A stretch of 31,214 nt of DNA from Chloroflexota bacterium (GTDB lineage: Bacteria > Chloroflexota > Ktedonobacteria > Ktedonobacterales > Ktedonobacteraceae). The position numbers and the translations under genes were made by a program. This document shows positions 15,759-24,193 of the stretch, piece after piece. The notes under the pieces are model-generated. The model was not told where the DNA came from. It saw only the letters and a program-made list of their open reading frames with translations, and did no database searches. The stretch's first letter is position 1; each line of letters begins with the position of its first letter. Where the stretch lies: the NCBI GenBank assembly GCA_005881495.1, contig VBHI01000208.1, forward strand, positions 1-31,214. The letters are read 5' to 3'.

Positions 15759-16903
15759 GCTCTTACTGTTGATAGCGATTGTAGTTCATCGAACAAAGCT
15801 GTCAGGCCTTCTGTGAATCTTTGTATAGAACATCCATAACCGATACGAACAAACTGCTCATATGCTCCCCCGAAAACCTCTCCTGGCAGCAGGAGGAACT
15901 GTCTCTCTTGCGCCAGGTGGCGGCAAAAGGCTGTAGAAGAAACATGTGAAGGCAGTTGCACAAACGCGGTGTAGCCGGCTTCTGGGCGCTGCCAGGATAG
16001 TGTCCCTTGTGAACTCGCAATTACCTCTGCCAGTTTGTCGCGATTGGTACGCGCGGCTGCGAAGCGCGGGGCCAGAATCTCTGCAGAATGATGTAACGTT
16101 AGCTCAGCCAGAAACGCGCCGGGAGCGCTGCAACACATCGTGGAATAATCACGCGCATTACTCAAGCGCTTGAGTAGCTCATGTTGCTGGCTGGCAATCC
16201 AACCTACGCGTAGACCGCCCAATCCCCACGGTTTGGTCATATCCCCAATGGATACGGCATGCTCTACAATGTCTGCCACGGAGGGAATTGTCTCACCATC
16301 CAATGAGATCATGCGAAAGACTTCGTCATTGACGAGGAGAGCACCCACCCGCTCGGCCATTGCTGCAATTGCCAAAATCTCCTCTTTATTCATAAGGGAA
16401 CCTGTTGGATTATGTGGATGGACGAGATAAACGATGCGTGTCTTTGCATCAATGAGTCGGGCCAGGTGCTCAAGATCAGGTTTCCAACCATTCTGCTGGC
16501 GTAGCGGCAGCCTACGTACTTCGACCCCCAGCGATTGTGCGACGCCCGGAACATTGTCATAGCAGGGATCTTCTATGACAATGTTCTGGCCCGGCTCTGC
16601 CGTTGACCAGATCAGCAGAAAAAGCGCTTCACTTGCTCCTGACATGATACGCACGTCGTTGGCTGCAAGTGTCGTATAGAGGGAGGCAACCGCCTGTCGA
16701 AGACTTTCACTGCCAGGATTCTCAATGTAATCAAGGTCCAGGTTAAGGTAGCTTTCAGTGGTTTCCGCACCTTCCAACTCGAGGAGTTCCCGCGTCGTCA
16801 CGGGGAAAGGGCCGCTGGCGGCCAGATTACGCATGCCAGGCACAAATTCAAACTCAGCGAACCAGCGTTCAAGACGAAATGGCGCTATATGGCTATGGCT
16901 CAT
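15755..16903 (-). CDS. PLP-dependent aminotransferase class I/II
   Basis: This is a 382-residue fold-type I aminotransferase. Visible motifs are GASEALFLLIWS, NIVIEDPCYDNVPGVA, VYLVHPHNPTGSLM (Asn of the NPTG motif), LLVNDEVFRM (Asp binding the pyridine N) and SIGDMTKPWGLGGLRVGWI with the PLP lysine and phosphate-binding Arg. The nearest characterised relatives that come to mind are the capreomycidine-synthase/MalY-like branch, but the substrate cannot be read from sequence. The start at 16903 (AAAGGA 8 bases upstream) is preferred to 16981. It is first in the operon with azlC, azlD and the glycolipid-binding-like gene, so the exporter probably handles its substrate or product. Confidence 0.88.
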   Translation of the reverse strand: MSHSHIAPFRLERWFAEFEFVPGMRNLAASGPFPVTTRELLELEGAETTESYLNLDLDYIENPGSESLRQAVASLYTTLAANDVRIMSGASEALFLLIWSTAEPGQNIVIEDPCYDNVPGVAQSLGVEVRRLPLRQQNGWKPDLEHLARLIDAKTRIVYLVHPHNPTGSLMNKEEILAIAAMAERVGALLVNDEVFRMISLDGETIPSVADIVEHAVSIGDMTKPWGLGGLRVGWIASQQHELLKRLSNARDYSTMCCSAPGAFLAELTLHHSAEILAPRFAAARTNRDKLAEVIASSQGTLSWQRPEAGYTAFVQLPSHVSSTAFCRHLAQERQFLLLPGEVFGGAYEQFVRIGYGCSIQRFTEGLTALFDELQSLSTVRA

Positions 16904-17110
16904 TAGAAATTCCTTTCTTAAAAGCAGAAAATTGCCGACTATCATATCATACGGTGAACGGATACAATTTACACCAACCATTACGCTGCAATGAAGGCCA
17001 ATCTATACCAGCCATTTTCCTTGTCAGAATGGAAGAAAAGAACATCCTGGTCACATGGTAATGTCCGAAAACCGCTAGCAACACGCTATGCTTTCGCGTA
17101 TCATTGAGGT

Positions 17111-18598
17111 ATGAATACAACCAGCATTTACAACGATTTCGATGTTTGCTATCGCGCTCTTTGCAGCCGCGATGCGCGCTTTGATGGACGGTTCTTTGCC
17201 GCGGTTACATCAACGGGTATCTACTGTCGGCCCATTTGCCCCGCGCAGACGCCGCAAGCGCATCATGTGCGTTTCTACTCGTGTGCTGCTGCAGCCGAGG
17301 CCGCCGGGTTTCGAGCGTGTCGCCGTTGTCACCCAGAAGCCAGCCCAGGTTCGCCAGACTGGAACATACGCGCCGACCTCGTAGCTCGTGCGCTGCGCCT
17401 GATCGCCGATGGCATCGTTGATACCGAGGGAGTCAGTGGGCTTGCTCGCCGACTTGCCGTCAGCGAACGTCATCTGCACCGCGAACTCGTAGCTGAAGTC
17501 GGGGTCGGGCCGCTTGAGCTGGCTCGCAGTCGCCGCGCACAGACGGCTCGGCTGCTCATCGATCAAACGGTTTTATCTCTGACGACTATCGCCTTTGCCG
17601 CTGGATTTACCAGCGTTAGGCAGTTCAATGACACTATGCAGGCAGCTTTCGGCTGCACCCCTTCTGCATTTCGCCGTCGTGAACCGTCTGTAGCTGCTGG
17701 CAACGGTCATCTTACGCTCCGATTACCCTATCGGCCACCGTATGATGCCGCATCACTACTCGCGTTTTTGGGACAACGAGCGCTGCCAGGTGTTGAGGAA
17801 GTTAGCAACGGACGCTACCGTCGGACGATTGTACTCCCGCATACCAGGGGCGTCATCGAGATTGAGCCGGTGGCAGAGAAAAATCACCTGCTGCTACGCT
17901 TGCAACTGGATGATCTGCGAGATCTCAACCTGCTGGTGCAGCGCTGCCGGCAACTCTTCGACCTGGATGCTGACCCAGCTGCCATTGCCGATGTGCTGAC
18001 TGCCGATCCTCTGCTCGCACCACTCCTATCTATACGCCCTGGATTACGCATACCAGGAGCGATCAACGGTTTTGAACTAGCTGTGCGCGCTATCCTGGGC
18101 CAGCAAGTCTCTGTGGCGGGCGCAAGGACACTTGCTGGACGACTGGTAAAGGCCCTTGGAGAACCACTATCAACGCCCGGTGGCAGACTCACCCACCTGT
18201 TCCCCATACCGGAAGCTGTGTCACAGGCAGACCTGCAGGGATTGGGTATAACGCAACGACGCATCGATACGATTCGTTTAATTGCTCAAAACATCGTCAG
18301 TGGTGATCTTGTGCTGGATCGCAGCGCGGACAGGGAGCAGACGATGAAACAGCTATTGGCTTTACCAGGAATAGGACCCTGGACGGTTGCATACATCGCG
18401 ATGCGAGCACTCGGTGATCCCGATGCGTTTCCGGCTACTGACCTGGGACTGCGTTCTGCCCTCTCCAGGTATGGACGCGTTACTGACCCTCAAAGCATCA
18501 CGGCTTATGCTGAATCCTGGCGTCCCTGGCGCAGTTATGCAACTATACACCTGTGGACAAGTCTTGCGAATGCACAAGGAAAACGAGAGAGATATTGA
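17111..18598 (+). CDS. Ada-AlkA fusion: Ada metal-binding, AraC-type HTH and 3-methyladenine glycosylase
   Basis: This is a 495-residue multidomain repair protein. Residues 1-75 form an Ada zinc domain with four Cys (GIYCRPICPA and FRACRRCHPE); the first is the methylphosphotriester acceptor. Residues about 90-195 are an AraC-type double HTH (ARRLAVSERHLHRELVAEVG, then IAFAAGFTSVRQFNDTMQAAFG). Residues about 200-300 are an AlkA N domain (LRLPYRPPYDAASLLAFLGQ). The C-terminal HhH-GPD part has GQQVSVAGARTLAGRLV, LLALPGIGPWTVAYIAMRA and FPATDLGL with the catalytic Asp. It therefore senses alkyl damage, should activate transcription and excises alkylated purines. It is followed after 40 bases by an O6-methylguanine methyltransferase gene, forming an adaptive-response operon. 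Confidence 0.93.
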   Translation: MNTTSIYNDFDVCYRALCSRDARFDGRFFAAVTSTGIYCRPICPAQTPQAHHVRFYSCAAAAEAAGFRACRRCHPEASPGSPDWNIRADLVARALRLIADGIVDTEGVSGLARRLAVSERHLHRELVAEVGVGPLELARSRRAQTARLLIDQTVLSLTTIAFAAGFTSVRQFNDTMQAAFGCTPSAFRRREPSVAAGNGHLTLRLPYRPPYDAASLLAFLGQRALPGVEEVSNGRYRRTIVLPHTRGVIEIEPVAEKNHLLLRLQLDDLRDLNLLVQRCRQLFDLDADPAAIADVLTADPLLAPLLSIRPGLRIPGAINGFELAVRAILGQQVSVAGARTLAGRLVKALGEPLSTPGGRLTHLFPIPEAVSQADLQGLGITQRRIDTIRLIAQNIVSGDLVLDRSADREQTMKQLLALPGIGPWTVAYIAMRALGDPDAFPATDLGLRSALSRYGRVTDPQSITAYAESWRPWRSYATIHLWTSLANAQGKRERY

Positions 18599-18638
18599 GA
18601 AACTTCAGCGAAAATATTGCAAATGGAGGAAAACAAGA

Positions 18639-19175
18639 ATGATCTCGAATACAAATACACTGCAAGAAGTTTATTGGAGTGCTGTCGAATATCACAACTG
18701 GAAACTGCATCTCGCGGCTACAAATAAGGGGCTGTGTTGCCTCACCCTCCCCAATGGGTCGTTCGACACGCTCGCGCACTGGGTTAATCTGCACATCCCT
18801 CATGCTCACTTGATAGAAGACCCCGAGGCTTTGGCTGTCTATGAGAAACAAGTTCTCGAATACCTGCAGGGACAACGAACAACCTTCACCTTCCCGCTAG
18901 ATTTTCGCGGAACAGCATTTCAAGTCTCCGTCTGGCAGGCCCTGACGCGCATTCCTTATGGGGAGACGCGCAGCTATTCTGAAATCGCCCAGGTGGTACA
19001 GCGTCCAAAGGCCATTCGAGCCGTCGGCGCTGCCAATGGAGCTAATCCCATTCCTATCGTGGTTCCCTGCCATCGTGTTATTGGTAAGAATGGTAATCTT
19101 ACTGGCTATGGGGGTGGGTTGGACATCAAAGCAGAGTTGCTGCGCCATGAGGGAAAAAGAGAGCGAGTTTCTTAA
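18639..19175 (+). CDS. ogt: Methylated-DNA--protein-cysteine S-methyltransferase
   Basis: This is a 178-residue suicide methyltransferase. The DNA-binding domain shows FRGTAFQVSVWQALTRIPYG, SYSEIAQVVQRPKAIRAVG, the AANGANPIPIVVPCHRVIG active site (acceptor Cys in PCHRV; Asn hinge) and GYGGGLDIKAELLRHEG. The N-terminal RNase-H-like domain is present but short. It repairs O6-methylguanine and O4-methylthymine in DNA. The start at 18639 has TGGAGGA 9 bases upstream. The longer open frame to 18387 overlaps the glycosylase gene and is not family-like. Its place after the Ada-AlkA gene suggests induction by alkylation damage. Confidence 0.93.
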   Translation: MISNTNTLQEVYWSAVEYHNWKLHLAATNKGLCCLTLPNGSFDTLAHWVNLHIPHAHLIEDPEALAVYEKQVLEYLQGQRTTFTFPLDFRGTAFQVSVWQALTRIPYGETRSYSEIAQVVQRPKAIRAVGAANGANPIPIVVPCHRVIGKNGNLTGYGGGLDIKAELLRHEGKRERVS

Positions 19176-19298
19176 TGGCAAGTAAATACTTCATTAAGAG
19201 TCTCGATCTAATTGAGGAATCTGGCGCGCTGGCTGCACAATCTGCTGCACGAGCCCCTCGACGAGATACAGCGTGATAATGATGTGACGATGATCTCC

Positions 19299-19511
19299 CT
19301 ACACCCCAAACTCATACAACTGCTCAAACTGCAAATCCAAATCATTGGTCGCCTGCCACATCGACATCAAAGCTCTCCGCACATTGCGTGCAGCACAGGG
19401 CGGCAGATCCTCCTGTGCCGCCAGCTTCTTGAGTGCCTCATACGCATCCAACAATTCCCGCTCTTGTTCGGTCAGTGCTTTGCCCAGCAGGTCGGTATCT
19501 GTCGTAGACAT
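19299..19511 (-). CDS. Small helical protein at the end of the aryl-CoA operon
   Basis: This is a 70-residue acidic, mostly helical protein that I do not recognise (KALTEQERELLDAYEALKKL, then RNVRRALMSMWQATNDLDL). The start 13 bases after the CoA ligase stop, with AAAGGAG 8 bases upstream of the ATG at 19511, marks it as the last gene of the operon. The ATG at 19517 is too close to that site. There are no membrane segments. It might be a partner of the ligase, but that is inference. Confidence 0.65.
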   Translation of the reverse strand: MSTTDTDLLGKALTEQERELLDAYEALKKLAAQEDLPPCAARNVRRALMSMWQATNDLDLQFEQLYEFGV

Positions 19512-19524
19512 GCTCATTTCTCCT

Positions 19525-20868
19525 TTAATATTGTGCTACCGGACGTACATCAACCAGGCGTTTTGCCTTCAGTTCAAAATGCGGCAGTATCCCATAATCC
19601 ACGCGCTCGATATTGAAGCGCAGTCCCTCGTGTGCATTCGCCAGGTCTTTGGCGAGCTTATGCTGGAGCACAACCCACTCTACCTCGTGCCCGGGTTTGA
19701 TCTCGAGCTTGATTGTAATTTCGTCCTGGATGTCGTCCTTGCGCCAGATGTAAATCTGAAATTCGTCGATGGCAACATACTCGCGGATGATCGCTTCAAC
19801 CGCACGTGGGTAGACGTTTGTGCCCCTGATCATTTTCATGTCATCCCAACGTCCCCTGATTCCGCCGCTGTAAAGATCCCAGGTGCGCCCGCATGAGCAC
19901 GTGCTGGCTGGCACTTTCATTACCATATCCTTGGTGCGGTAGCGAATGAGGGGGATGAAGCCGCGGCCAAAGGAGGAAACCACACGCTCGCCCAGTTCGT
20001 CATAACCCACCGGCTCGTCGTTTGCAGGGTTCAGTACCTCTTCAATGAAGTGATCCTCGATGATATGCGTGCCCCCTGACTGGTGCGAACATTCGAAAAT
20101 CATGATGGTCCCTATCTCGGTCATACCCGCCGTGTCACCGCATTTCGCACCCCATGCCTCCTCTAGCTGGTGTTTTACCGCCGGTATCGAGCCTGCAGGC
20201 TCGCCAGAGAGGATGACTTTGTTGACCTTGCTCTCTTTGGCAAGATCGATACCCCTCTCCCTGGCCTTTTGCCAGAGGTGCAGTGCGTAAGTGGGCGTAG
20301 AGCAGACGGTGGTGACGCCCATCTCAATTATTTGGTGGATGCGCGCATCGGTGGTCTGCGCCCCGCCGGGGATTACCAGCGCGCCCATCTTTTCGCACGC
20401 GTAGTGCGCGCCCCAAAAACCGATGAACGATCCATAGCCGAAGGCGAAATAGACGATATCTTCCGGTCGAATGCCAAATCCCCACAGCCCATAGCACCAC
20501 ATCTCGCTGATCCAGTCCCAGTCTTTCATGCTGTCGAGCACGCGCAGGGGGGTGCGACCCGTAGTACCCGAGGTGAGATGGTAACGAATGGCGTTCTTCG
20601 GATCAGTGGCAAGTATATCGCCGAACAAAGGTTTCTCTAGCAGAGAGTCCATCCACTCTTCCCTGGTCATAAAGGGGATGCGGCGTATATCATCAAGGGA
20701 TTTCAATTGCTCCGGTTTGAAGCCTGCCGCGTCGAACTTGCGCCGGTGGTATGGGGTAGTGGCATACGCCCACTCACACATGCGGCGCAGCTTGAGCAGT
20801 TGCAGCGCCTGCAATTCCTCACGGGATAACTTTTCGTTCTTGGGGTTCCAATACTCTGAATAGGCCAT
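19525..20868 (-). CDS. Phenylacetate-CoA ligase-like aryl-CoA synthetase
   Basis: This is a 447-residue adenylate-forming enzyme of the PaaK type. The N-terminal MAYSEYWNPKNEKLSREELQ and helical region (YHRRKFDAAGFKPEQLKSLDD) precede the P-loop HLTSGTTGRTPLRV. Then come GFWGAHYACEKMGALVIPGG, the AGMTEIG motif and a C-terminal domain with SGGIRGRWDDMKMIRGTNVYP. It ligates CoA to an aromatic acid with ATP. PaaK proteins are about 430-450 residues, shorter than FadD types. The start at 20868 has AGGAGGAG 7 bases upstream. Its operon suggests 2-aminobenzoate or salicylate as substrate rather than phenylacetate, as there are no paaABCDE oxygenase genes. Confidence 0.85.
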   Translation of the reverse strand: MAYSEYWNPKNEKLSREELQALQLLKLRRMCEWAYATTPYHRRKFDAAGFKPEQLKSLDDIRRIPFMTREEWMDSLLEKPLFGDILATDPKNAIRYHLTSGTTGRTPLRVLDSMKDWDWISEMWCYGLWGFGIRPEDIVYFAFGYGSFIGFWGAHYACEKMGALVIPGGAQTTDARIHQIIEMGVTTVCSTPTYALHLWQKARERGIDLAKESKVNKVILSGEPAGSIPAVKHQLEEAWGAKCGDTAGMTEIGTIMIFECSHQSGGTHIIEDHFIEEVLNPANDEPVGYDELGERVVSSFGRGFIPLIRYRTKDMVMKVPASTCSCGRTWDLYSGGIRGRWDDMKMIRGTNVYPRAVEAIIREYVAIDEFQIYIWRKDDIQDEITIKLEIKPGHEVEWVVLQHKLAKDLANAHEGLRFNIERVDYGILPHFELKAKRLVDVRPVAQY

Positions 20869-20932
20869 AGATAACTCCTCCTTGAGCATTTGTACGGCAA
20901 TGATCAGTTTGACCGGTGGTGATCGTCAGTAG

Positions 20933-22084
20933 TTATGTATCTCTACCCACAAGTTCGCGGGCAATGATAACGCGCTGGATATGGCTGGTGCCCTCATAGA
21001 TTTGCAGCCCTTTGATATCGCGATAGTAGCGTTCTACAGGATACTCATTTGAATAGCCGCGGTTGCCATGCATCAGCACAGCCTCAGATGCTGCTTTCAT
21101 CGCAGCTTCTGTCGCGAAAAGCTTGGCAATGGAGGTCGCCTTTGTGGCTGGTAGGCCCTGGTCTTTCACCCACGCCGCACGATAGACCAGCAGCCTTGCC
21201 GCTTCAACATCGGCAGCCATATCTGCCAGGGTTGCCTGGATCATCTGGAAGTCCGCGATCCGTTGTCCGAACTGGCGGCGCTCCCTGGCAAAGGCTACGC
21301 AGGCATCGAGGCACGCCTGAGCTACTCCAACTGCGCCCGCGGCTACTCCTAGCCGACCGCGATCCAGGGCAGACATGGCGACTTTAAAACCATCTCCCGG
21401 CGCACCGAGGAGCGCGCTTTTCGGCACGCGACACTCCTTGAAGGTAATATGGGCATGCTCCGATGCGCGGTGACCCAGTTCCTTTCCAGCCATGGGTTTG
21501 CGCTGAAACCCGGGAGTATCTGTCTCAACCACAAATGCGCAGATACCTTTATGGCGTGCAGAGCGATCCCTGCTGGCGAACACGATGGCAACATGAGCGC
21601 TAGTGCCGTTGGTGATCCAGATCTTCTCACCGTTCAGGACGTAACTGTCCCCTTCCTCTCGGGCCATCGTCTCCATACTGGCAGCATCAGAACCTGCGTT
21701 TGGCTCAGTCAGAGCGTAACAACCAATCCATTCGCCTGTGGCCAGGTGTGGCAAATAGTGGCGTTTCTGCTCCTCCGTCCCCCAATCGCGGATACACAAG
21801 GATACCAGGCTGGTATGCACGGTCAAAAAACCACGCACAGATGAATCGACTCTTCCCAGTTCCTCGCAGAGCAGTGCGTAGCCAACGTAATCCATGCCTG
21901 AGCCACCGTATTCTGGCTCGATTGGCCCGGCCAGGAACCCCAGTTCGCCCATGCGCTTGACAAGGTGTCGGGGGAACTCGCCCTTCTCATCCGCTTCGCG
22001 TGCAACGGGAGCCACCTCTTGTTCGGCGAACGCACTTGCTCGCGATTGGATGCGTTCTTGCTCTTCAGTGAGCTCAAAGTTCAT
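20933..22084 (-). CDS. Acyl-CoA dehydrogenase
   Basis: This is a 383-residue FAD enzyme of normal family length. Family marks are MNFELTEEQERIQSRASAFA, CYALTEPNAGSDAASM, KIWITNGTSAHVAIVFASRD, FAVERRQFG-type motif seen as FARERRQFGQRI, and YEGTSHIQRVIIARELVG, where Glu is the catalytic base at the usual position for short/medium-chain members. It would introduce a double bond alpha-beta to the thioester. In this operon it could oxidise the ring or ring-opened CoA intermediate after reduction by the bifunctional flavoenzyme. It follows the ridA gene by 17 bases. Confidence 0.92.
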   Translation of the reverse strand: MNFELTEEQERIQSRASAFAEQEVAPVAREADEKGEFPRHLVKRMGELGFLAGPIEPEYGGSGMDYVGYALLCEELGRVDSSVRGFLTVHTSLVSLCIRDWGTEEQKRHYLPHLATGEWIGCYALTEPNAGSDAASMETMAREEGDSYVLNGEKIWITNGTSAHVAIVFASRDRSARHKGICAFVVETDTPGFQRKPMAGKELGHRASEHAHITFKECRVPKSALLGAPGDGFKVAMSALDRGRLGVAAGAVGVAQACLDACVAFARERRQFGQRIADFQMIQATLADMAADVEAARLLVYRAAWVKDQGLPATKATSIAKLFATEAAMKAASEAVLMHGNRGYSNEYPVERYYRDIKGLQIYEGTSHIQRVIIARELVGRDT

Positions 22085-22101
22085 ATGCTACCCTCGTGGA
22101 A

Positions 22102-22512
22102 CTACTTATCCGCGTCAATCACTGCCAGACCCTCTATCTCGATCAGTGCCTCGTCCTGGAAAAAGCGTGAAACCTCGAATAGTGCGGCAGCAGGATAATA
22201 AGCGCCGAAGAAGGACTTGTGTATCACGCCCAGCGGTTTGAGATGGTCAAGATAATCGTCACGGTCACGCACAAAAATATTGACTTTCACTATATCTTGC
22301 ATCTTTCCACTCGCTGCCTCAACCACCGTCTGAAGATTGCGCAGCGTCTGCTCATACTGGGCCACCAGGTCGCCTGGCGCGACTATTTGACCTTCCGCAT
22401 TGCTGCCTGTTTGCCCTGCTAAAAAGAGGAGGTCCCCACCCGTGACGAGAATGCCGTGATTGAAGCCGCTGGGGCGCGCTAATGACGGCGGGTTGACGAG
22501 AATTTTTCCCAT
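22102..22512 (-). CDS. RidA-family (YjgF/YER057c) protein
   Basis: This is a 136-residue protein with the RidA fold marks: HGILVTGGDLLFLAGQTGSN, LVAQYEQTLRNLQTVVEAAS, DIVKVNIFVRDRDDY and YYPAAALFEVSRFFQDEALIEIEGLAV. RidA proteins hydrolyse enamines and imines to ketones and ammonia. The catalytic Arg of the RidA subfamily (usually in a C-R-V-E-V context) is replaced here by EVSRF, with Arg shifted, so it belongs to an Rid1-7-like branch and its deaminase activity is not assured. In an operon for 2-aminobenzoyl-CoA the reduced amino-enone would be an enamine, a fitting substrate. It sits 11 bases after the hydratase gene. Confidence 0.85.
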   Translation of the reverse strand: MGKILVNPPSLARPSGFNHGILVTGGDLLFLAGQTGSNAEGQIVAPGDLVAQYEQTLRNLQTVVEAASGKMQDIVKVNIFVRDRDDYLDHLKPLGVIHKSFFGAYYPAAALFEVSRFFQDEALIEIEGLAVIDADK

Positions 22513-22523
22513 AGCGCAAATTC

Positions 22524-23315
22524 CTATCTTCCAGTGAATTGAGGCTTCTCATTCGCTTTGAATGCCGCGTAGAAACGACGGTGATCCTCCCCCATCAACA
22601 TCAATGCCTGTGCCTGCGCCTCTGCTTCAATAGCGGCGACAAGGTCCATACTTAGCTCACGGTTGAGCATATGCTTGGTCATCGAAATAGCCAGCGTCGG
22701 ACCATCGGCCAGGCGCCTGGCCCATTCGTGAGCCTTCGCCAGCAGTTCTGCATGAGGAACGACCCGGTTCACCAATCCATAACGCTCGGCGGTGCTGGCG
22801 TCGATGGTATCGCCAAGCAGGAGTAGCTCGAAAGCTCGTCCCATGCCGACGACCCGTGGTAATAAGTAACCGGCTCCCATATCGGCACCCGTCAGTCCAA
22901 CTTTGGTGAAAAGGAAGGCGAAACGCGCTTTCTCTGAAGCAATACGCAGATCGGAAGCCAGGGCAATGACTGATCCAGCGCCGGCGGTCATCCCATTAAG
23001 AGCCGCGATGATAGGCTTATCCAGCATCCGCATATTCTGCACCACAGCCCCGGTCATGCGTGTAAATTCCAGGTGACCCTTCATGTCCCGCTTGAGCAAT
23101 TCACCGATAATCTCGTGCACATCGCCCCCGGAACAGAAATTGTCCCCGGCCCCCGTCAGCACGATCGCCCGTACCGCCTCGTCATAGCGCAGTGTTTCAA
23201 ATACATCGCGAAGCTGCGCGTAGACTTCGAAGGTGAGAGCATTCATCACCTGGGGGCGATTGAAGGTCAGGGTTGCAATGCCTTCGCTTACATCGTAAAG
23301 AAAATCATAAGCCAT
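22524..23315 (-). CDS. Enoyl-CoA hydratase/isomerase family protein
   Basis: This is a 263-residue crotonase-fold protein. Motifs are ATLTFNRPQVMNALTFEV, AIVLTGAGDNFCSGGDVHEI (first half of the oxyanion hole), KPIIAALNGMTAGAGSVIAL (second half) and FLFTKVGLTGADMGAGYLLP. At the classical hydratase Glu positions the sequence has Met and Ala-rich segments and a GADMG motif, which is seen in ring-acting members of the family. It may therefore hydrate or hydrolyse a cyclic enoyl-CoA in aromatic breakdown. It is 12 bases downstream of the SDR gene and 11 bases upstream of ridA. Confidence 0.88.
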   Translation of the reverse strand: MAYDFLYDVSEGIATLTFNRPQVMNALTFEVYAQLRDVFETLRYDEAVRAIVLTGAGDNFCSGGDVHEIIGELLKRDMKGHLEFTRMTGAVVQNMRMLDKPIIAALNGMTAGAGSVIALASDLRIASEKARFAFLFTKVGLTGADMGAGYLLPRVVGMGRAFELLLLGDTIDASTAERYGLVNRVVPHAELLAKAHEWARRLADGPTLAISMTKHMLNRELSMDLVAAIEAEAQAQALMLMGEDHRRFYAAFKANEKPQFTGR

Positions 23316-23327
23316 AGCAGAACTCTT

Positions 23328-24122
23328 TCACGACATGACGCTTCCGCCATCGATATTGATGGCCTGTCCAGTGATACCTTTACTACTCTCCTGTGCCAGG
23401 AAGACAGCGATACCGGCAACCTCTTCCGGCTCGATCAGCCGCCGTTGTGGGCTGGTCTTTTCCAGTACTTCCCGAGCCTGCGCCTCTGCCATCCCAGTAC
23501 GGGCCACGATATTGCTGATGCTTGCATCGGTCATCGGCGTGTTTACATAGCCGGGACAGATGGCATTGACGGTAATCTCATATGGTAGCAATTCTACTGC
23601 GAGGGCGCGGGTCAGGCCAAGCACGCCGTGTTTGGCTGCGGTATAGGCCGCGATGTATTGGCCGCCGACCCGAGAGGCTATTGAAGCGATGTTGATAATG
23701 CGCCCTCTGCGCTGGTTAACCAGCGTCGGCACAAAGGCTTTGCTGACATAGTAGACACTGGTCAGGTTGACCGACAGCATGCGGTGCCAGAGCTCATCGG
23801 GATGGTTCAAGAATTTATGGCTGCCGGCGTTTCCAGCGTTATTGACCAGGATATCTGCCCCGCCTAATCCCTCAATGAGTGTTGTGGCCATATGCTGAAC
23901 CTGCTCAGGATCGGTCACATCGCAGCAGACCCCCAGGCTCTGTCGCCCCTTCTCTCGAATTTGAGCGACAAGTTGCTCGATTTCGTGAGCTGTGCGGGCG
24001 GTAACAGCAACATCTGCTCCCGCCTCAGCAAGTGCCAGGGCGATGCTATGACCAATACCACGTCCCGCGCCAGTTACCACTGCTCTCTTGCCTGCGAGTG
24101 TAAAGCCATCCTTAGTTGACAT
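23328..24122 (-). CDS. Short-chain dehydrogenase/reductase (3-hydroxyacyl-CoA dehydrogenase-like)
   Basis: This is a 264-residue classical SDR. The Rossmann motif VTGAGRGIGHSIALALAEAG, NNAGNAG, the active-site Ser in IINIASIASRVGG, YTAAK (Tyr-x-x-x-Lys) and the C-terminal GQAINIDGGSVMS are all present. The basic residue after beta-2 (TARTAHE) points to NADP or mixed specificity. In this operon it could oxidise a 3-hydroxy-cyclohexane-carboxyl-CoA type intermediate in a beta-oxidation-like sequence. FabG-like annotation would also fit by sequence but not by neighbourhood. Confidence 0.9.
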   Translation of the reverse strand: MSTKDGFTLAGKRAVVTGAGRGIGHSIALALAEAGADVAVTARTAHEIEQLVAQIREKGRQSLGVCCDVTDPEQVQHMATTLIEGLGGADILVNNAGNAGSHKFLNHPDELWHRMLSVNLTSVYYVSKAFVPTLVNQRRGRIINIASIASRVGGQYIAAYTAAKHGVLGLTRALAVELLPYEITVNAICPGYVNTPMTDASISNIVARTGMAEAQAREVLEKTSPQRRLIEPEEVAGIAVFLAQESSKGITGQAINIDGGSVMS

Positions 24123-24193
24123 AAATATCTATCCTCTCTACAGTGCGGGCGGTATTTGATGATCATCTTCCGCGCCAGAGACCAATACTGGTC

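Noticed and set aside
18387..18638. Longer N terminus for the O6-methylguanine methyltransferase
   Set aside because: It overlaps the glycosylase coding region and adds residues unlike the family, while 18639 has a clear ribosome site.
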